DNA from: Pseudopontixanthobacter vadosimaris
Lineage (GTDB): Bacteria; Pseudomonadota; Alphaproteobacteria; Sphingomonadales; Sphingomonadaceae
Assembly: GCF_012979275.1 (NCBI RefSeq)
Contig: NZ_JABASZ010000014.1
Coordinates: 248,001-312,000, forward strand
Direction of reading: 5' to 3'
Length of the DNA stretch: 64,000 nt
The notes below the pieces were generated by a model, which saw nothing but the letters and a program-made list of their open reading frames with translations, made no database searches and had not been told where the DNA came from. Below, piece by piece: positions 1 to 6,902 of the stretch; position 1 is the stretch's first letter, and each line of letters begins with the position of its first letter. Made by a program: the position numbers and the translations under genes.

Positions 1-400
1 CGCCTTCGGCAGGCGTGCCATGCGGCATCGAGCCATGATCCATTCCTTCATGACTCCCGGGTGTAGTCTCCGGACGGGCAGCGTCCATCGGCATTGCCAT
101 GCCCGAATGACCATCCTGAGCGGTCGTCGAACCATGAGACATAGTCGAATGGTCCATCGTCGAATGATCCATGGCAACTTCAGGCTGGGCCACTGGTTCG
201 CAAGCTCCTTCGGCTACCGGGTGCCCCATCGCGCGATGGCGCTGGGCTTCTTCTTCGCACTTTGTCTTGGCGTCAGCCTGCGCCTCGGCGCTCTGCTGCG
301 GCTCCGCGGGCGAATGACCGGCATGCTGCGCCGCAGCGGGGGAGGCGAGAACTGAGCCGACTGCGATCGATGCGAGCAGGCTGGTAATACGAATCTTCAT
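1..400 (-). CDS. copB: Copper resistance protein B, N-terminal part (cut by window edge)
   Basis: The reading frame opens at 400 on the minus strand and runs off the left edge, so only about 133 residues are visible. It starts with a signal peptide (MKIRITSLLASIAVG, ending near SPAAAQ) followed by a Met/His-rich stretch with repeated MDH, MSH and GHS units, typical of the N-terminal extension of CopB/PcoB outer-membrane copper-binding proteins. The ATG overlaps the copA stop (ATGA at 397-400), so the two are translationally coupled. CopB acts with CopA in periplasmic/outer-membrane copper sequestration (family knowledge). The beta-barrel part is outside the window, so the call rests on the leader, the Met/His repeats and the position behind copA. 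Confidence 0.85.
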   Translation of the reverse strand, partial: MKIRITSLLASIAVGSVLASPAAAQHAGHSPAEPQQSAEAQADAKTKCEEEAQRHRAMGHPVAEGACEPVAQPEVAMDHSTMDHSTMSHGSTTAQDGHSGMAMPMDAARPETTPGSHEGMDHGSMPHGTPAEG

Positions 401-2247
401 GCTTCGCTCCCATCGGGATTGGCGACAGTGACGATCTGAAACATCCCGGCATGCATGTGGTAGAGAAGGTGGCAGTGGAAGGCCCAGTCGCCCGGCTCGT
501 CCGCCGTCAGGTCGAACTGCGCGCTGCCGCCCGGCTGCACGTTAACCGTGTGCTTGAGCGGCTGACGATCGGCAGGTGCGCCGTTAACCAGTTCGAAGAA
601 GTGCCCATGCAAGTGGATCGGGTGCGCCATCATCGTGTTGTTTATCAATTTGACACGCACGCGTTCGTTATAGGCAAAGCGGATCGGCTCGTCGGAGACG
701 GCGGAGAACTTCTTGCCGTCGAACGACCACATATAGCGTTCCATGTTCCCGGTGAGATGGATTTCCATCCGCCGCGAGGGAGTCCGCCCCTCCTGATGAG
801 GTGTCAGCGAGCGGAGCTTGCGATAGTCGAGGGTGCGGTGGGGGACATCGGCAAGGCCGATGCCGGGGTCGCCCATACGGTCGACCGGGTTCATCGAGAC
901 CATGTCGAGACCGGGCCCGACCTTCACGTCGGGAGGCAGGAGCGATGTATCGCGCATCTGCATACCTCCCGCCATGCCAGCCATTCCGGCCATCTCCGCC
1001 GAACCGCCATCCATACCGGACATCCCATCCGCGCCAGCCGCTCCGCTCGATCCGTGGTCCATTCCGGCCATACCGCCGGCGCCATGATCCATGCCGGTCA
1101 TACCGGCATCGTTGCTGCCAGCCCCGTGGTCCATACCGCTCATGCCCATATCAGCCATGGTCAGAAGCGGGGGATCGCGCAGCGGCGGAATGGCCGCGCG
1201 CGCGCCAGGCGCGCTCGCAAGCGTTGCGATCCCCATTCCGGACCTATCCACCGACTCGGCCACCAATGTGTACGCCTGCTGCTCACCCGGCGTCACGACG
1301 ACGTCGTAGGTCTCCGCGACGCCGATCTGGAACTCGTCCACTTCGACCGGCTCGACGTTCTGCCCGTCGGCTTGAACGACGGTCATCGGCAGGCCTGGAA
1401 TGCGGATATTGAAGAAGGTCATGGCCCCGGCATTGATGAAGCGCAGCCGCACGCGCTCGCCCGGACGGAAGAGATATTCCAGATTGTCGAGCGGGCCATG
1501 ACCGTTCAGCAGGTAAGTGTAGGCTGGGGCCGACACATCGCTAAGGTCGGTCGGCATCATACGCATTCTCGCCCACATCCGGCGATCCTCGCCCGAAAGC
1601 GGATAGTCGTCGGTCCAGGTATTCATGTTGTAGTTGAAGTAGCCTTCGCCCTTCTTGAGCTTGTCGAAAATCGTGTGGGGCGACATTTCGCTGAATTCGC
1701 TGAGCACCACGATATATTCGCGGTCCGCCTGGACCGGATCGGGTCCAGCCGGATCCACCACAATGGCGCCGTAATGCCCGGCCTGTTCCTGCAGGCCGCT
1801 ATGCGAGTGCCACCAGTAGGTGCCCGACTGGCGCACCGGGAATTCAGCGGTGAAGGTCTCTCCGGGCTTGACGCCGGGGAAGCTTACACCTGGCACCCCG
1901 TCGAGTTCGAATGGCACGAGCAGCCCGTGCCAGTGGATCGAGGTGTCTTCCTCGAGCTGGTTATGGACGTTCAATCGGACGGTCGTGCCTTCCTTCAAAC
2001 GCAACAACGGGCCGGGGATCGTGCCGTTGACGGCGATGGCGCCGCCGCGTCTGTTGCCGGTTGCAAAGGCAGACCGCGCGACAGTGAGGTCGATATTCGG
2101 CCCGGATACTTCATCCAGCCCTTTGCGGGCGTTTCCTGCAAGGATGTCCGCGCCGCGCGCCCAGGCCGGCATGGCACCGGAGAGACCAAGCAGGCCCAGC
2201 CCGCTAGCACTTGTTCCAAGGAATCTTCGGCGATTGAGGGCAGGCAT
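397..2247 (-). CDS. copA: Multicopper oxidase CopA (PcoA family), Tat-exported
   Basis: A 616-residue periplasmic copper oxidase that oxidises Cu(I) and binds copper. A twin-arginine leader is seen (NRRRFLGTSASGLGLLGLSG). The copper-ligand motifs are in order: HWHGLLVPF near residue 105, WWHSHSG near 145, and the C-terminal HPIHLHGHFF and FHCHLLYHMHAGMF pair that builds the T1/T2/T3 sites. Residues about 365-430 are a long Met/His/Gly-rich insert with many GMDHG units, as in PcoA/CopA where it binds extra Cu. The start at 2247 is preceded by AGGAGC. It lies 48 nt downstream of the ECF sigma gene and overlaps copB by 4 nt. An ECF-type promoter sits directly upstream (2280-2306), so it can be transcribed apart from the regulator genes. 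Confidence 0.96.
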   Translation of the reverse strand: MPALNRRRFLGTSASGLGLLGLSGAMPAWARGADILAGNARKGLDEVSGPNIDLTVARSAFATGNRRGGAIAVNGTIPGPLLRLKEGTTVRLNVHNQLEEDTSIHWHGLLVPFELDGVPGVSFPGVKPGETFTAEFPVRQSGTYWWHSHSGLQEQAGHYGAIVVDPAGPDPVQADREYIVVLSEFSEMSPHTIFDKLKKGEGYFNYNMNTWTDDYPLSGEDRRMWARMRMMPTDLSDVSAPAYTYLLNGHGPLDNLEYLFRPGERVRLRFINAGAMTFFNIRIPGLPMTVVQADGQNVEPVEVDEFQIGVAETYDVVVTPGEQQAYTLVAESVDRSGMGIATLASAPGARAAIPPLRDPPLLTMADMGMSGMDHGAGSNDAGMTGMDHGAGGMAGMDHGSSGAAGADGMSGMDGGSAEMAGMAGMAGGMQMRDTSLLPPDVKVGPGLDMVSMNPVDRMGDPGIGLADVPHRTLDYRKLRSLTPHQEGRTPSRRMEIHLTGNMERYMWSFDGKKFSAVSDEPIRFAYNERVRVKLINNTMMAHPIHLHGHFFELVNGAPADRQPLKHTVNVQPGGSAQFDLTADEPGDWAFHCHLLYHMHAGMFQIVTVANPDGSEA

Positions 2248-2279
2248 AGGGGGCTCCTGAAAATGCGTATACCGTCACA

Positions 2280-2306
2280 TACGCGGTCAGCTGCCCTACC
2301 CCTCAA
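2280..2306 (-). promoter_or_regulatory. ECF-type promoter before copA
   Basis: On the minus strand TTGAGGG (2306-2300) is followed by exactly 16 nt and then CGTA (2283-2280). The -35 element is embedded in the last codons of the sigma gene, and the -10 lies about 33 nt before the copA ATG. The same pattern with identical spacing occurs at three other intergenic places in the first 5.4 kb. Seen directly in sequence; recognition by the neighbouring ECF sigma is inferred. Confidence 0.78.
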
Positions 2307-2862
2307 ACTTTTCGAACCGCTCCTTCAGCCGGTTGCGCGCACGATAGATGCGCGTCTCGACGGCTTTCTCGGTGGTGCCGAGCAGCTCGGCAGCCTCGGC
2401 CTGGCTGTACCCCTCGACAGTGACCAGCACGAGCGCCTCTTGTAGGCGCACCGGCAAGCGCCCGATTTCGGCCTGGACCAGCCGCAGCTGTTCGCGGGCT
2501 CCGGCAACATTTTCGGGATTAGGGGCATCGTCGGCAACGGCGTCGGCTTCCCGCCCATCCGGCAAACCAAGGAAGCCAATAACTTTCCTGCGGCGGAGCT
2601 TGTCGCGGCACCGGTTGAGAACGATTGTCGTCAAATAGGGACCGATGGGCTTGCTCGGATCGAGGCGATGACGTGTCAGCCAGACCGACGCGAGACCGTC
2701 CTGAACGACATCTTCGGCCCGCGATGGTGAACCCAGCATGCGCGTGGCAAGCGCAATCAACCGGGCGATCTCGCTCTCGACGAGAGCTGTGAACGCCCGC
2801 TTGTCACCGGCTATCGCCCGCCCGATCAGAGCTTCATCCGAAGTGTCATCCACCGCTGCCAA
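2296..2862 (-). CDS. ECF-family RNA polymerase sigma factor (CnrH-like)
   Basis: A 188-residue sigma-70 family protein of ECF size. Region 2 is seen at residues about 25-90 (AEDVVQDGLASVWL, then a basic CRDKLRRRK), and region 4 at about 130-185 with the helix-turn-helix YSQAEAAELLGTTEKAVETR. It follows the CnrX-like and CnrY-like genes with gaps of 6 and 3 nt, reproducing the cnrY-cnrX-cnrH order known from Cupriavidus nickel/cobalt resistance. Here the downstream targets are copAB, so it probably serves copper or another periplasmic metal. Four TTGAGGG-N16-CGTA promoters nearby, one before its own operon, suggest autoregulation. The inducing metal is not known. Confidence 0.92.
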   Translation of the reverse strand: MAAVDDTSDEALIGRAIAGDKRAFTALVESEIARLIALATRMLGSPSRAEDVVQDGLASVWLTRHRLDPSKPIGPYLTTIVLNRCRDKLRRRKVIGFLGLPDGREADAVADDAPNPENVAGAREQLRLVQAEIGRLPVRLQEALVLVTVEGYSQAEAAELLGTTEKAVETRIYRARNRLKERFEKFEG

Positions 2863-2868
2863 GGCTGG

Positions 2869-3303
2869 TCAGTCACGCGGATCGCGCGTGAGGGCCGCGG
2901 ACACTTTCCGGTCGAACTGGAGCTGCTGATCGGAATCGAGAATTTCCCGCATGTCGAAGACGTGGCGCACGGTCGCTTTTTGCAAATCGCCCATGCGCGC
3001 ATGCACCTCGTCGATCGCGGCACTGACTTCGGGCCCGTATTCGTGCTCGGTTTCCATTGCCTGGGCGAGCTGGGCGTTGGCTGCGCGCGCAGAGGCTTCG
3101 AGCCTTGCCTGTTCTACCGCGAAACGCGCTTCGAGCGCATCGAGCCGCTGCTCCTGGTCAGCCGTGAGCGACAGCTCATCGTGCACGAACTGGTGCAGGC
3201 CGCCCTCGGCATCGTTGTTGGCCCAGCGATCGGCGGCAAGCGCTCCTAGGCATCCGGCGAGCGCCGCCAGCAGGACCGCAAGGACAAGGTGAAACTTCTT
3301 CAA
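2869..3303 (-). CDS. CnrX-like periplasmic heavy-metal sensor
   Basis: A 144-residue protein with an N-terminal membrane anchor (residues about 4-25, VLAVLLAALAGCLGALAA), then an all-helical periplasmic domain. HQFVHDELSLTADQEQRL is the signature of the heavy-metal resistance/CnrX fold (Pfam heavy-metal resistance family), in which helix-turn His, Glu and Met side chains bind metal. The HxxxHDEL arrangement is present. A later HEYGPEV stretch and a run of Glu/Gln residues complete the helical hairpin. It sits between the anti-sigma gene (3 nt away) and the sigma gene (6 nt away). Role by family: metal binding changes its contact with CnrY and frees the sigma factor. Which metal it senses cannot be read from the sequence. 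Confidence 0.82.
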   Translation of the reverse strand: MKKFHLVLAVLLAALAGCLGALAADRWANNDAEGGLHQFVHDELSLTADQEQRLDALEARFAVEQARLEASARAANAQLAQAMETEHEYGPEVSAAIDEVHARMGDLQKATVRHVFDMREILDSDQQLQFDRKVSAALTRDPRD

Positions 3304-3306
3304 CGT

Positions 3307-3603
3307 CTATGACCCCACATGAAGCAATGCAGCGGGTGACAGGGATTCTCCGCCAACGAGGCTCTCGCCAACAATCTCTGTAGGAGCGCCGTTTTCGGAC
3401 GGCCATCCGCTGGTCCCTGCGCCTGCCGTTAGGCCGACGACAAACAGACCGGCGAACAAGGCCATTCTGCGCCGCTGATCGGCAATTTCCCCCAGCTGCC
3501 CTGCGCGCTGCCAGACGCCGTTCATGAAGTCGGGCGGCACGTCGCCAGCCTTCTGCGAGGCCATGGTGCCGAGCATCGCATCGAGTGTCTGATTGTCACG
3601 CAT
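3307..3603 (-). CDS. CnrY-like membrane anti-sigma factor (probable)
   Basis: A 98-residue protein with a cytoplasmic N-terminus of about 45 residues rich in small and acidic residues (LDAMLGTMASQKAGDVPPDF), one membrane helix (residues about 48-64, MALFAGLFVVGLTAGAG) and a short periplasmic tail. That architecture, and its place as first gene before a CnrX-like sensor and an ECF sigma, match CnrY, which holds CnrH at the membrane. Sequence similarity in this family is low, so the assignment rests mainly on size, topology and order. Transcription probably starts from the ECF promoter at 3634-3660, about 24 nt before the ATG. Confidence 0.68.
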   Translation of the reverse strand: MRDNQTLDAMLGTMASQKAGDVPPDFMNGVWQRAGQLGEIADQRRRMALFAGLFVVGLTAGAGTSGWPSENGAPTEIVGESLVGGESLSPAALLHVGS

Positions 3604-3633
3604 CCCTTGCTCCTGTCGGTTGCACGGTTCCTA

Positions 3634-3660
3634 TACGCGATGCTTCGCGCAAACCCTCAA
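3634..3660 (-). promoter_or_regulatory. ECF-type promoter before the cnrY-like gene
   Basis: Minus strand TTGAGGG (3660-3654), 16 nt, CGTA (3637-3634). Its -35 lies back to back with that of the plus-strand promoter at 3670-3696, with 9 nt between them. It gives a leader of about 24 nt and would make the regulator operon autoregulated. Confidence 0.78.
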
Positions 3661-3669
3661 GTTTCTTTT

Positions 3670-3696
3670 TTGAGGGGTGCGGGTCGGCGACGCGTA
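3670..3696 (+). promoter_or_regulatory. ECF-type promoter before the methyltransferase gene
   Basis: Plus strand TTGAGGG (3670-3676), 16 nt, CGTA (3693-3696). It is divergent from the cnrY promoter and has the same element sequence and spacing as the copies at 2280, 3634 and 5357. It would drive the methyltransferase, the DUF411 gene and possibly the small membrane protein. Confidence 0.75.
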
Positions 3697-3751
3697 AGAG
3701 GAGTAAGTCAAGCAACAGCGGCAAGTACCAGCGTCGAATAGGAGCCATGGC

Positions 3752-4849
3752 ATGAAAAGCGCGGCAGTTCCGCCAAAAGAGCGCGAGTTCACTCCGCCGC
3801 TGGGCAAAAGCTGGCTCACGCCGTTCTATGATCGCGCGATCGCAGTCTTTACGCGCGAGAGACGGTGGCGCCGCGCAATCGTCGAAAAGGCCGCATTGCT
3901 GCCCGGCGACAAGGTCATCGATGTCGGGTGCGGCACCGGGACCTTGCTCAGGGCGCTGATGGCCAACTGCCCCGAAGCCGGCTTCATCGGCGTTGAGCCC
4001 GACCCCGCAGCGCTGGCTATCGCGCAGCGCAAGTTCGGTGCCGGAGCCGATATGGTCCGGTGGCACAACGGCTTTCTCGATAGTCTCGAGCTTTCCGACG
4101 GCTGGCGGCCAAACAAGATCGTCAGCAGCCTCGTCCTTCACCAGGTCCCCGTATCGCAAAAGCGCGCGATCCTCGACCAGATCGAGAACCTGCTCGCCCC
4201 CGGGGGCATGGCGCTGATTGCCGACTATATGCGGCAGGATGCTCCACTCATGCGCGCGCTGTTCCGTTCGAGCGTTCAGCTTCTCGACGGCGTCAAGGAC
4301 ACCCAGCCGAGCGCCGACGGAGCCGTCGAGAAATTGCTCGCCGAGATTTTCGCGGACGCCGAATTGCTCGATCGTATCCATACCGCGACCGGAACCATTT
4401 CTCTCTGGGCGGCATCAAGAAAGGCAATGCTCAATGAACCTCATGAAAGATTCGAGACCGCTACGCCGTTCGCTGGCGGCCTCGCTCCTCCTCGCCATTG
4501 CAGCCTGCTCGAATGCGGCCCAGGCCGCGACCTACACCATGTTCCGCGACGCAGGGTGCGGCTGCTGTCTCAATTGGGCCGGTCACGTAGAACACGGACT
4601 CGAAGCAGAGGTCGCCTCGGTCGACACCGACGACATGGCTGCGCTCAAGACAGCCAGGGGTGTGTCGCAGGATCTGTGGTCGTGCCACACGATGGAAGTC
4701 GATGGCTATATCATCGAAGGCCACGTGCCCGCCGATGCCATCGCGAAACTATTACGCGAAAGCCCCGAAGGCGTGGCAGGCCTGGCTGTGCCCGGAATGC
4801 CGCTTGGCTCGCCCGGAATGGAAGCCGGGGACCGGGTGCAGCCGTATGA
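3752..4849 (+). CDS. Class I SAM-dependent methyltransferase with aberrant C-terminal extension
   Basis: The open frame gives 365 residues, but only about the first 225 look like protein. The SAM-binding motif VIDVGCGTGTLLRAL is at about residues 53-67, GVEPDPAALAIAQRK follows, and the domain ends near TISLWAASRK. From about 4425 the frame runs on through the DUF411 gene in another frame and yields Arg/His-rich sequence with no domain character. One extra A in the AAA run at 4420-4422 would give a stop at 4435-4437 in the usual ATGA overlap with DUF411, so a one-base loss is likely. Substrate unknown. It starts under the ECF promoter at 3670-3696. Similar methyltransferase/DUF411 pairs occur in metal islands (family knowledge). 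Confidence 0.8.
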   Translation: MKSAAVPPKEREFTPPLGKSWLTPFYDRAIAVFTRERRWRRAIVEKAALLPGDKVIDVGCGTGTLLRALMANCPEAGFIGVEPDPAALAIAQRKFGAGADMVRWHNGFLDSLELSDGWRPNKIVSSLVLHQVPVSQKRAILDQIENLLAPGGMALIADYMRQDAPLMRALFRSSVQLLDGVKDTQPSADGAVEKLLAEIFADAELLDRIHTATGTISLWAASRKAMLNEPHERFETATPFAGGLAPPRHCSLLECGPGRDLHHVPRRRVRLLSQLGRSRRTRTRSRGRLGRHRRHGCAQDSQGCVAGSVVVPHDGSRWLYHRRPRARRCHRETITRKPRRRGRPGCARNAAWLARNGSRGPGAAV

Positions 4850-4901
4850 TGTCATCGCCTTCGGCTCAGGCGGGCAGCGCGTTTTCGCATCCTACCCGTG
4901 A
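4434..4901 (+). CDS. DUF411 family periplasmic metal-binding protein
   Basis: A 155-residue protein with an N-terminal export signal (residues about 10-32, SLAASLLLAIAACSNAAQA; the AAC could also be a lipobox). The DUF411 hallmark follows: FRDAGCGCCLNW with a CGCC pair near residue 42, a later WSCHTMEVDGYIIEGHVPAD segment holding a conserved Cys-His, and GLAVPGMPLGSPGME. DUF411 proteins are recurrent in copper and silver resistance loci and are thought to bind metal; no enzymatic role is established. The start at 4434 is chosen because it would form ATGA with the expected methyltransferase stop; an ATG at 4443 is the alternative. Probably expressed from the upstream ECF promoter. Confidence 0.88.
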   Translation: MNLMKDSRPLRRSLAASLLLAIAACSNAAQAATYTMFRDAGCGCCLNWAGHVEHGLEAEVASVDTDDMAALKTARGVSQDLWSCHTMEVDGYIIEGHVPADAIAKLLRESPEGVAGLAVPGMPLGSPGMEAGDRVQPYDVIAFGSGGQRVFASYP

Positions 4902-4945
4902 CCATGGACAAGCCATCTCAGCGCCAACTCTAACGGAGGACCATC

Positions 4946-5221
4946 ATGTCAGACTATTCGGTCAAAACCACAATACTGATATGGGGCTGGACACTCAGCC
5001 TCTTCCTGCTTTTCAGCTACCTGATCTGCATCGGTTTCGGCCTGCTCGCGCCCGAACAGGCGCACATGCACGAAGCGTGGGCGCCGCTGCTTCCCGGGTT
5101 CGAATGGCTGACCATCTCGGGCTTTCTGGCAGGCGCTCTCGGCAGCTTTTTGTACGGTTGGTACATCGCGATCATTGGGGTGCCAATGCTGCGATTTTTC
5201 CGGAACCGATTCAGGACGTAG
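4946..5221 (+). CDS. Small two-TM inner-membrane protein (DUF5676-like), unknown role
   Basis: A 91-residue protein with two hydrophobic helices, at residues about 7-33 (TTILIWGWTLSLFLLFSYLI) and about 57-84 (ISGFLAGALGSFLYGWYIAI), joined by a His/Met/Glu loop (EQAHMHEAW), and ending in a basic RFFRNRFRT tail. An AACGGAGG ribosome site lies 8 nt before the ATG. Proteins of this look are often seen beside metal-resistance genes and are sometimes called DUF5676; this is a resemblance only. It is 44 nt downstream of the DUF411 gene and probably co-transcribed. No function can be given. Confidence 0.75.
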   Translation: MSDYSVKTTILIWGWTLSLFLLFSYLICIGFGLLAPEQAHMHEAWAPLLPGFEWLTISGFLAGALGSFLYGWYIAIIGVPMLRFFRNRFRT

Positions 5222-5356
5222 CAGATCGGCGGCGATGGCCGCTTGCCTTGAAACTCGCGGAGCGTTTTTCGGTCGCGCAGGCAGTCCGCTTTAGGCCGCA
5301 ATTTGCTCGAGCGCCCCGAGCAAAACGCAACTCTCCGGCTTTGTCCTGAAAGTTTT

Positions 5357-5383
5357 TTGAGGGACGCGGCAAGGGCGAACGTA
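5357..5383 (+). promoter_or_regulatory. ECF-type promoter before the permease operon
   Basis: Plus strand TTGAGGG (5357-5363), 16 nt, CGTA (5380-5383), preceded by a GAAAGTTTT tract like that of the copA copy. It lies in the 212-nt gene-free stretch 5222-5433, about 50 nt before the TTG start of the permease. It links the permease/redox operon to the CnrH-like sigma (inference). Confidence 0.76.
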
Positions 5384-5433
5384 CTGGTCGACATAATCTT
5401 TCTTTCACGGGAGACCATCGACAGGGGAAAGTC

Positions 5434-6786
5434 TTGCAAGACCATGAGCACGAGAATCAAAGCGAAACGGCTGGCTCGATAACCCTGCTGGGCGGCGTTG
5501 CGATGGGTACCGGCGTCATGATCGGTGCCGGCATATTCGCGCTGACCGGGCAGATCGCCGAGCTCGCCGGTCCGCTCTTCCCCCTGTCTTTCATCGCCGG
5601 CGCGCTGGTAACTTCGCTGGCGGCCTACAGCTATATCAAGATGTCGAACAAATGGCCGTCTTCGGGCGGCATCGCGATGATCTTGCAGAAGGCCTACGGA
5701 CCCGGCGTCATTGCCGCGTCGGCATCGCTCCTGATGGCTCTGTCGATGGTCATCAATGAAAGCCTCGTGGCCCGCACCTTTGCGACTTACGCGCTGCGCC
5801 CGTTTGGCCTCGAAAGCAGCGGGTGGCTCGTTTCGCTGGCAGCGCTTGCACTCATCATCTTCGCCTATCTCGTCAATGCAGCGGGCAACAAGTCGGTAAG
5901 CGGCTTCTCGCTCATCATGTCCGCCATCAAGATCGGCGGTATCGCGCTGTTCGCAGTCGCGGCGATCTGGGCCAGCGGATTTTCATCAGGCGCATTTTCG
6001 CAGTCCGTTTCGCTGACCAATGCAGAAGCCCTGCTCGCCTCGGTTGCTTTCTCGATCCTCGCCTTCAAAGGCTTCACCACGATTACCAATAGCGGCGGCG
6101 AAATCGTTGACCCGCACAAGAATGTCGGCCGAACCATCATGATCTCGATAGCCGTCTGCATCGTGATCTATCTGCTTGTCGCAGTGGCGGTGGGTTCGAG
6201 CCTGAGCATATCCGAGATCGTCGAGGCGCGCGATTATTCGCTCGCGGCTGCGGCGCGTTCGGCGCTGGGAGAACTGGGCTTCTATTTCACCGTGGCGATC
6301 GCGATCGCCGCCACCACTTCGGGCGTGATAGCGAGCGTATTTGCCGTGTCGCGCATGCTTGCGATGCTGACCGACATGAAGATGATCCCGCACAGCCATT
6401 TCGGCATGAGCGGCGGGATTCGCAGCCACATGCTGGTCTATACGGTGGTCATTGCCGGGACGCTTGCGGTCCTGTTCGATCTGTCAAGGATCGCCTCGCT
6501 GGGCGCCTTCTTCTACCTCGTCATGGATATGCTGGTTCACTGGGGCGTCCTGCGCCACCTGCGCAAGGAAGTCGGCGCGCGCGCAACAATACTTCTGACA
6601 GCGCTCGCGGCAGATGGCGTGGTCCTCGCAGCCTTTACCGCGGCCAAATTGCGCAGCGATCCTGCCGTTGTCGCCTACGCGGCGATCGGCATCGTCGCAG
6701 TCTTCGTGGGAGAATGGATCTACCTCTCGCGCAATTCCGAAGCGCCCGCATCTCCTGAAGATGATGGGTCAGGAGAGAAAAGGTGA
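5434..6786 (+). CDS. APC-superfamily amino-acid/polyamine permease
   Basis: A 450-residue integral membrane transporter with about 12 hydrophobic segments. The N-terminal motif GGVAMGTGVMIGAGIFALTG is the APC-family TM1 with its unwound Gly-rich core. The start is taken as TTG at 5434 because AGGGGAAA sits just upstream and because the first helix begins only about 15 residues later; no ATG lies before that helix in this frame. A His/Glu-rich tip (DHEHENQSE) precedes TM1. The substrate is not evident. It is the first gene after the ECF promoter at 5357-5383 and its stop overlaps the next ATG (TGATG at 6784-6788). A permease inside a copper regulon could import a thiol or amino-acid precursor, but that is speculation. 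Confidence 0.87.
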   Translation: MQDHEHENQSETAGSITLLGGVAMGTGVMIGAGIFALTGQIAELAGPLFPLSFIAGALVTSLAAYSYIKMSNKWPSSGGIAMILQKAYGPGVIAASASLLMALSMVINESLVARTFATYALRPFGLESSGWLVSLAALALIIFAYLVNAAGNKSVSGFSLIMSAIKIGGIALFAVAAIWASGFSSGAFSQSVSLTNAEALLASVAFSILAFKGFTTITNSGGEIVDPHKNVGRTIMISIAVCIVIYLLVAVAVGSSLSISEIVEARDYSLAAAARSALGELGFYFTVAIAIAATTSGVIASVFAVSRMLAMLTDMKMIPHSHFGMSGGIRSHMLVYTVVIAGTLAVLFDLSRIASLGAFFYLVMDMLVHWGVLRHLRKEVGARATILLTALAADGVVLAAFTAAKLRSDPAVVAYAAIGIVAVFVGEWIYLSRNSEAPASPEDDGSGEKR

Positions 6787-6902
6787 TGGCAACTTCTTCA
6801 ACCAGCTTTGCCGCTTTTACGCCGGGCTTTTTCGAAACCGTTCACCGAAAACCGGCGTTGAGCACGAGAAACGTCAGGCAAAACAGATGGAGCGATTCAT
6901 GA
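6786..6902 (+). CDS. Candidate 38-residue small protein linking permease and glutaredoxin genes
   Basis: A short frame opens at an ATG that overlaps the permease stop (TGATG, 6784-6788) and closes with a TGA that overlaps the next gene's ATG (ATGA, 6899-6902). A good ribosome site (AGGAGAG) lies upstream. The product begins MATSSTSFAAFTPGFFETV and is basic toward its end; no domain is recognised. It fills what would otherwise be a 112-nt gap in an operon where all other junctions overlap, which favours translation. It may serve only to couple translation, or be a real microprotein. Confidence 0.5.
   Translation: MATSSTSFAAFTPGFFETVHRKPALSTRNVRQNRWSDS

Noticed and set aside
451-2445. 664-codon plus-strand open frame opposite copA
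   Set aside because: It is a mirror of the copA codons in high-GC DNA; the protein has no domain and copA on the other strand is certain.
3654-3676. CCCTCAA/TTGAGGG inverted repeat as a terminator hairpin
   Set aside because: Its arms are the -35 elements of two divergent promoters, which explains the symmetry better.
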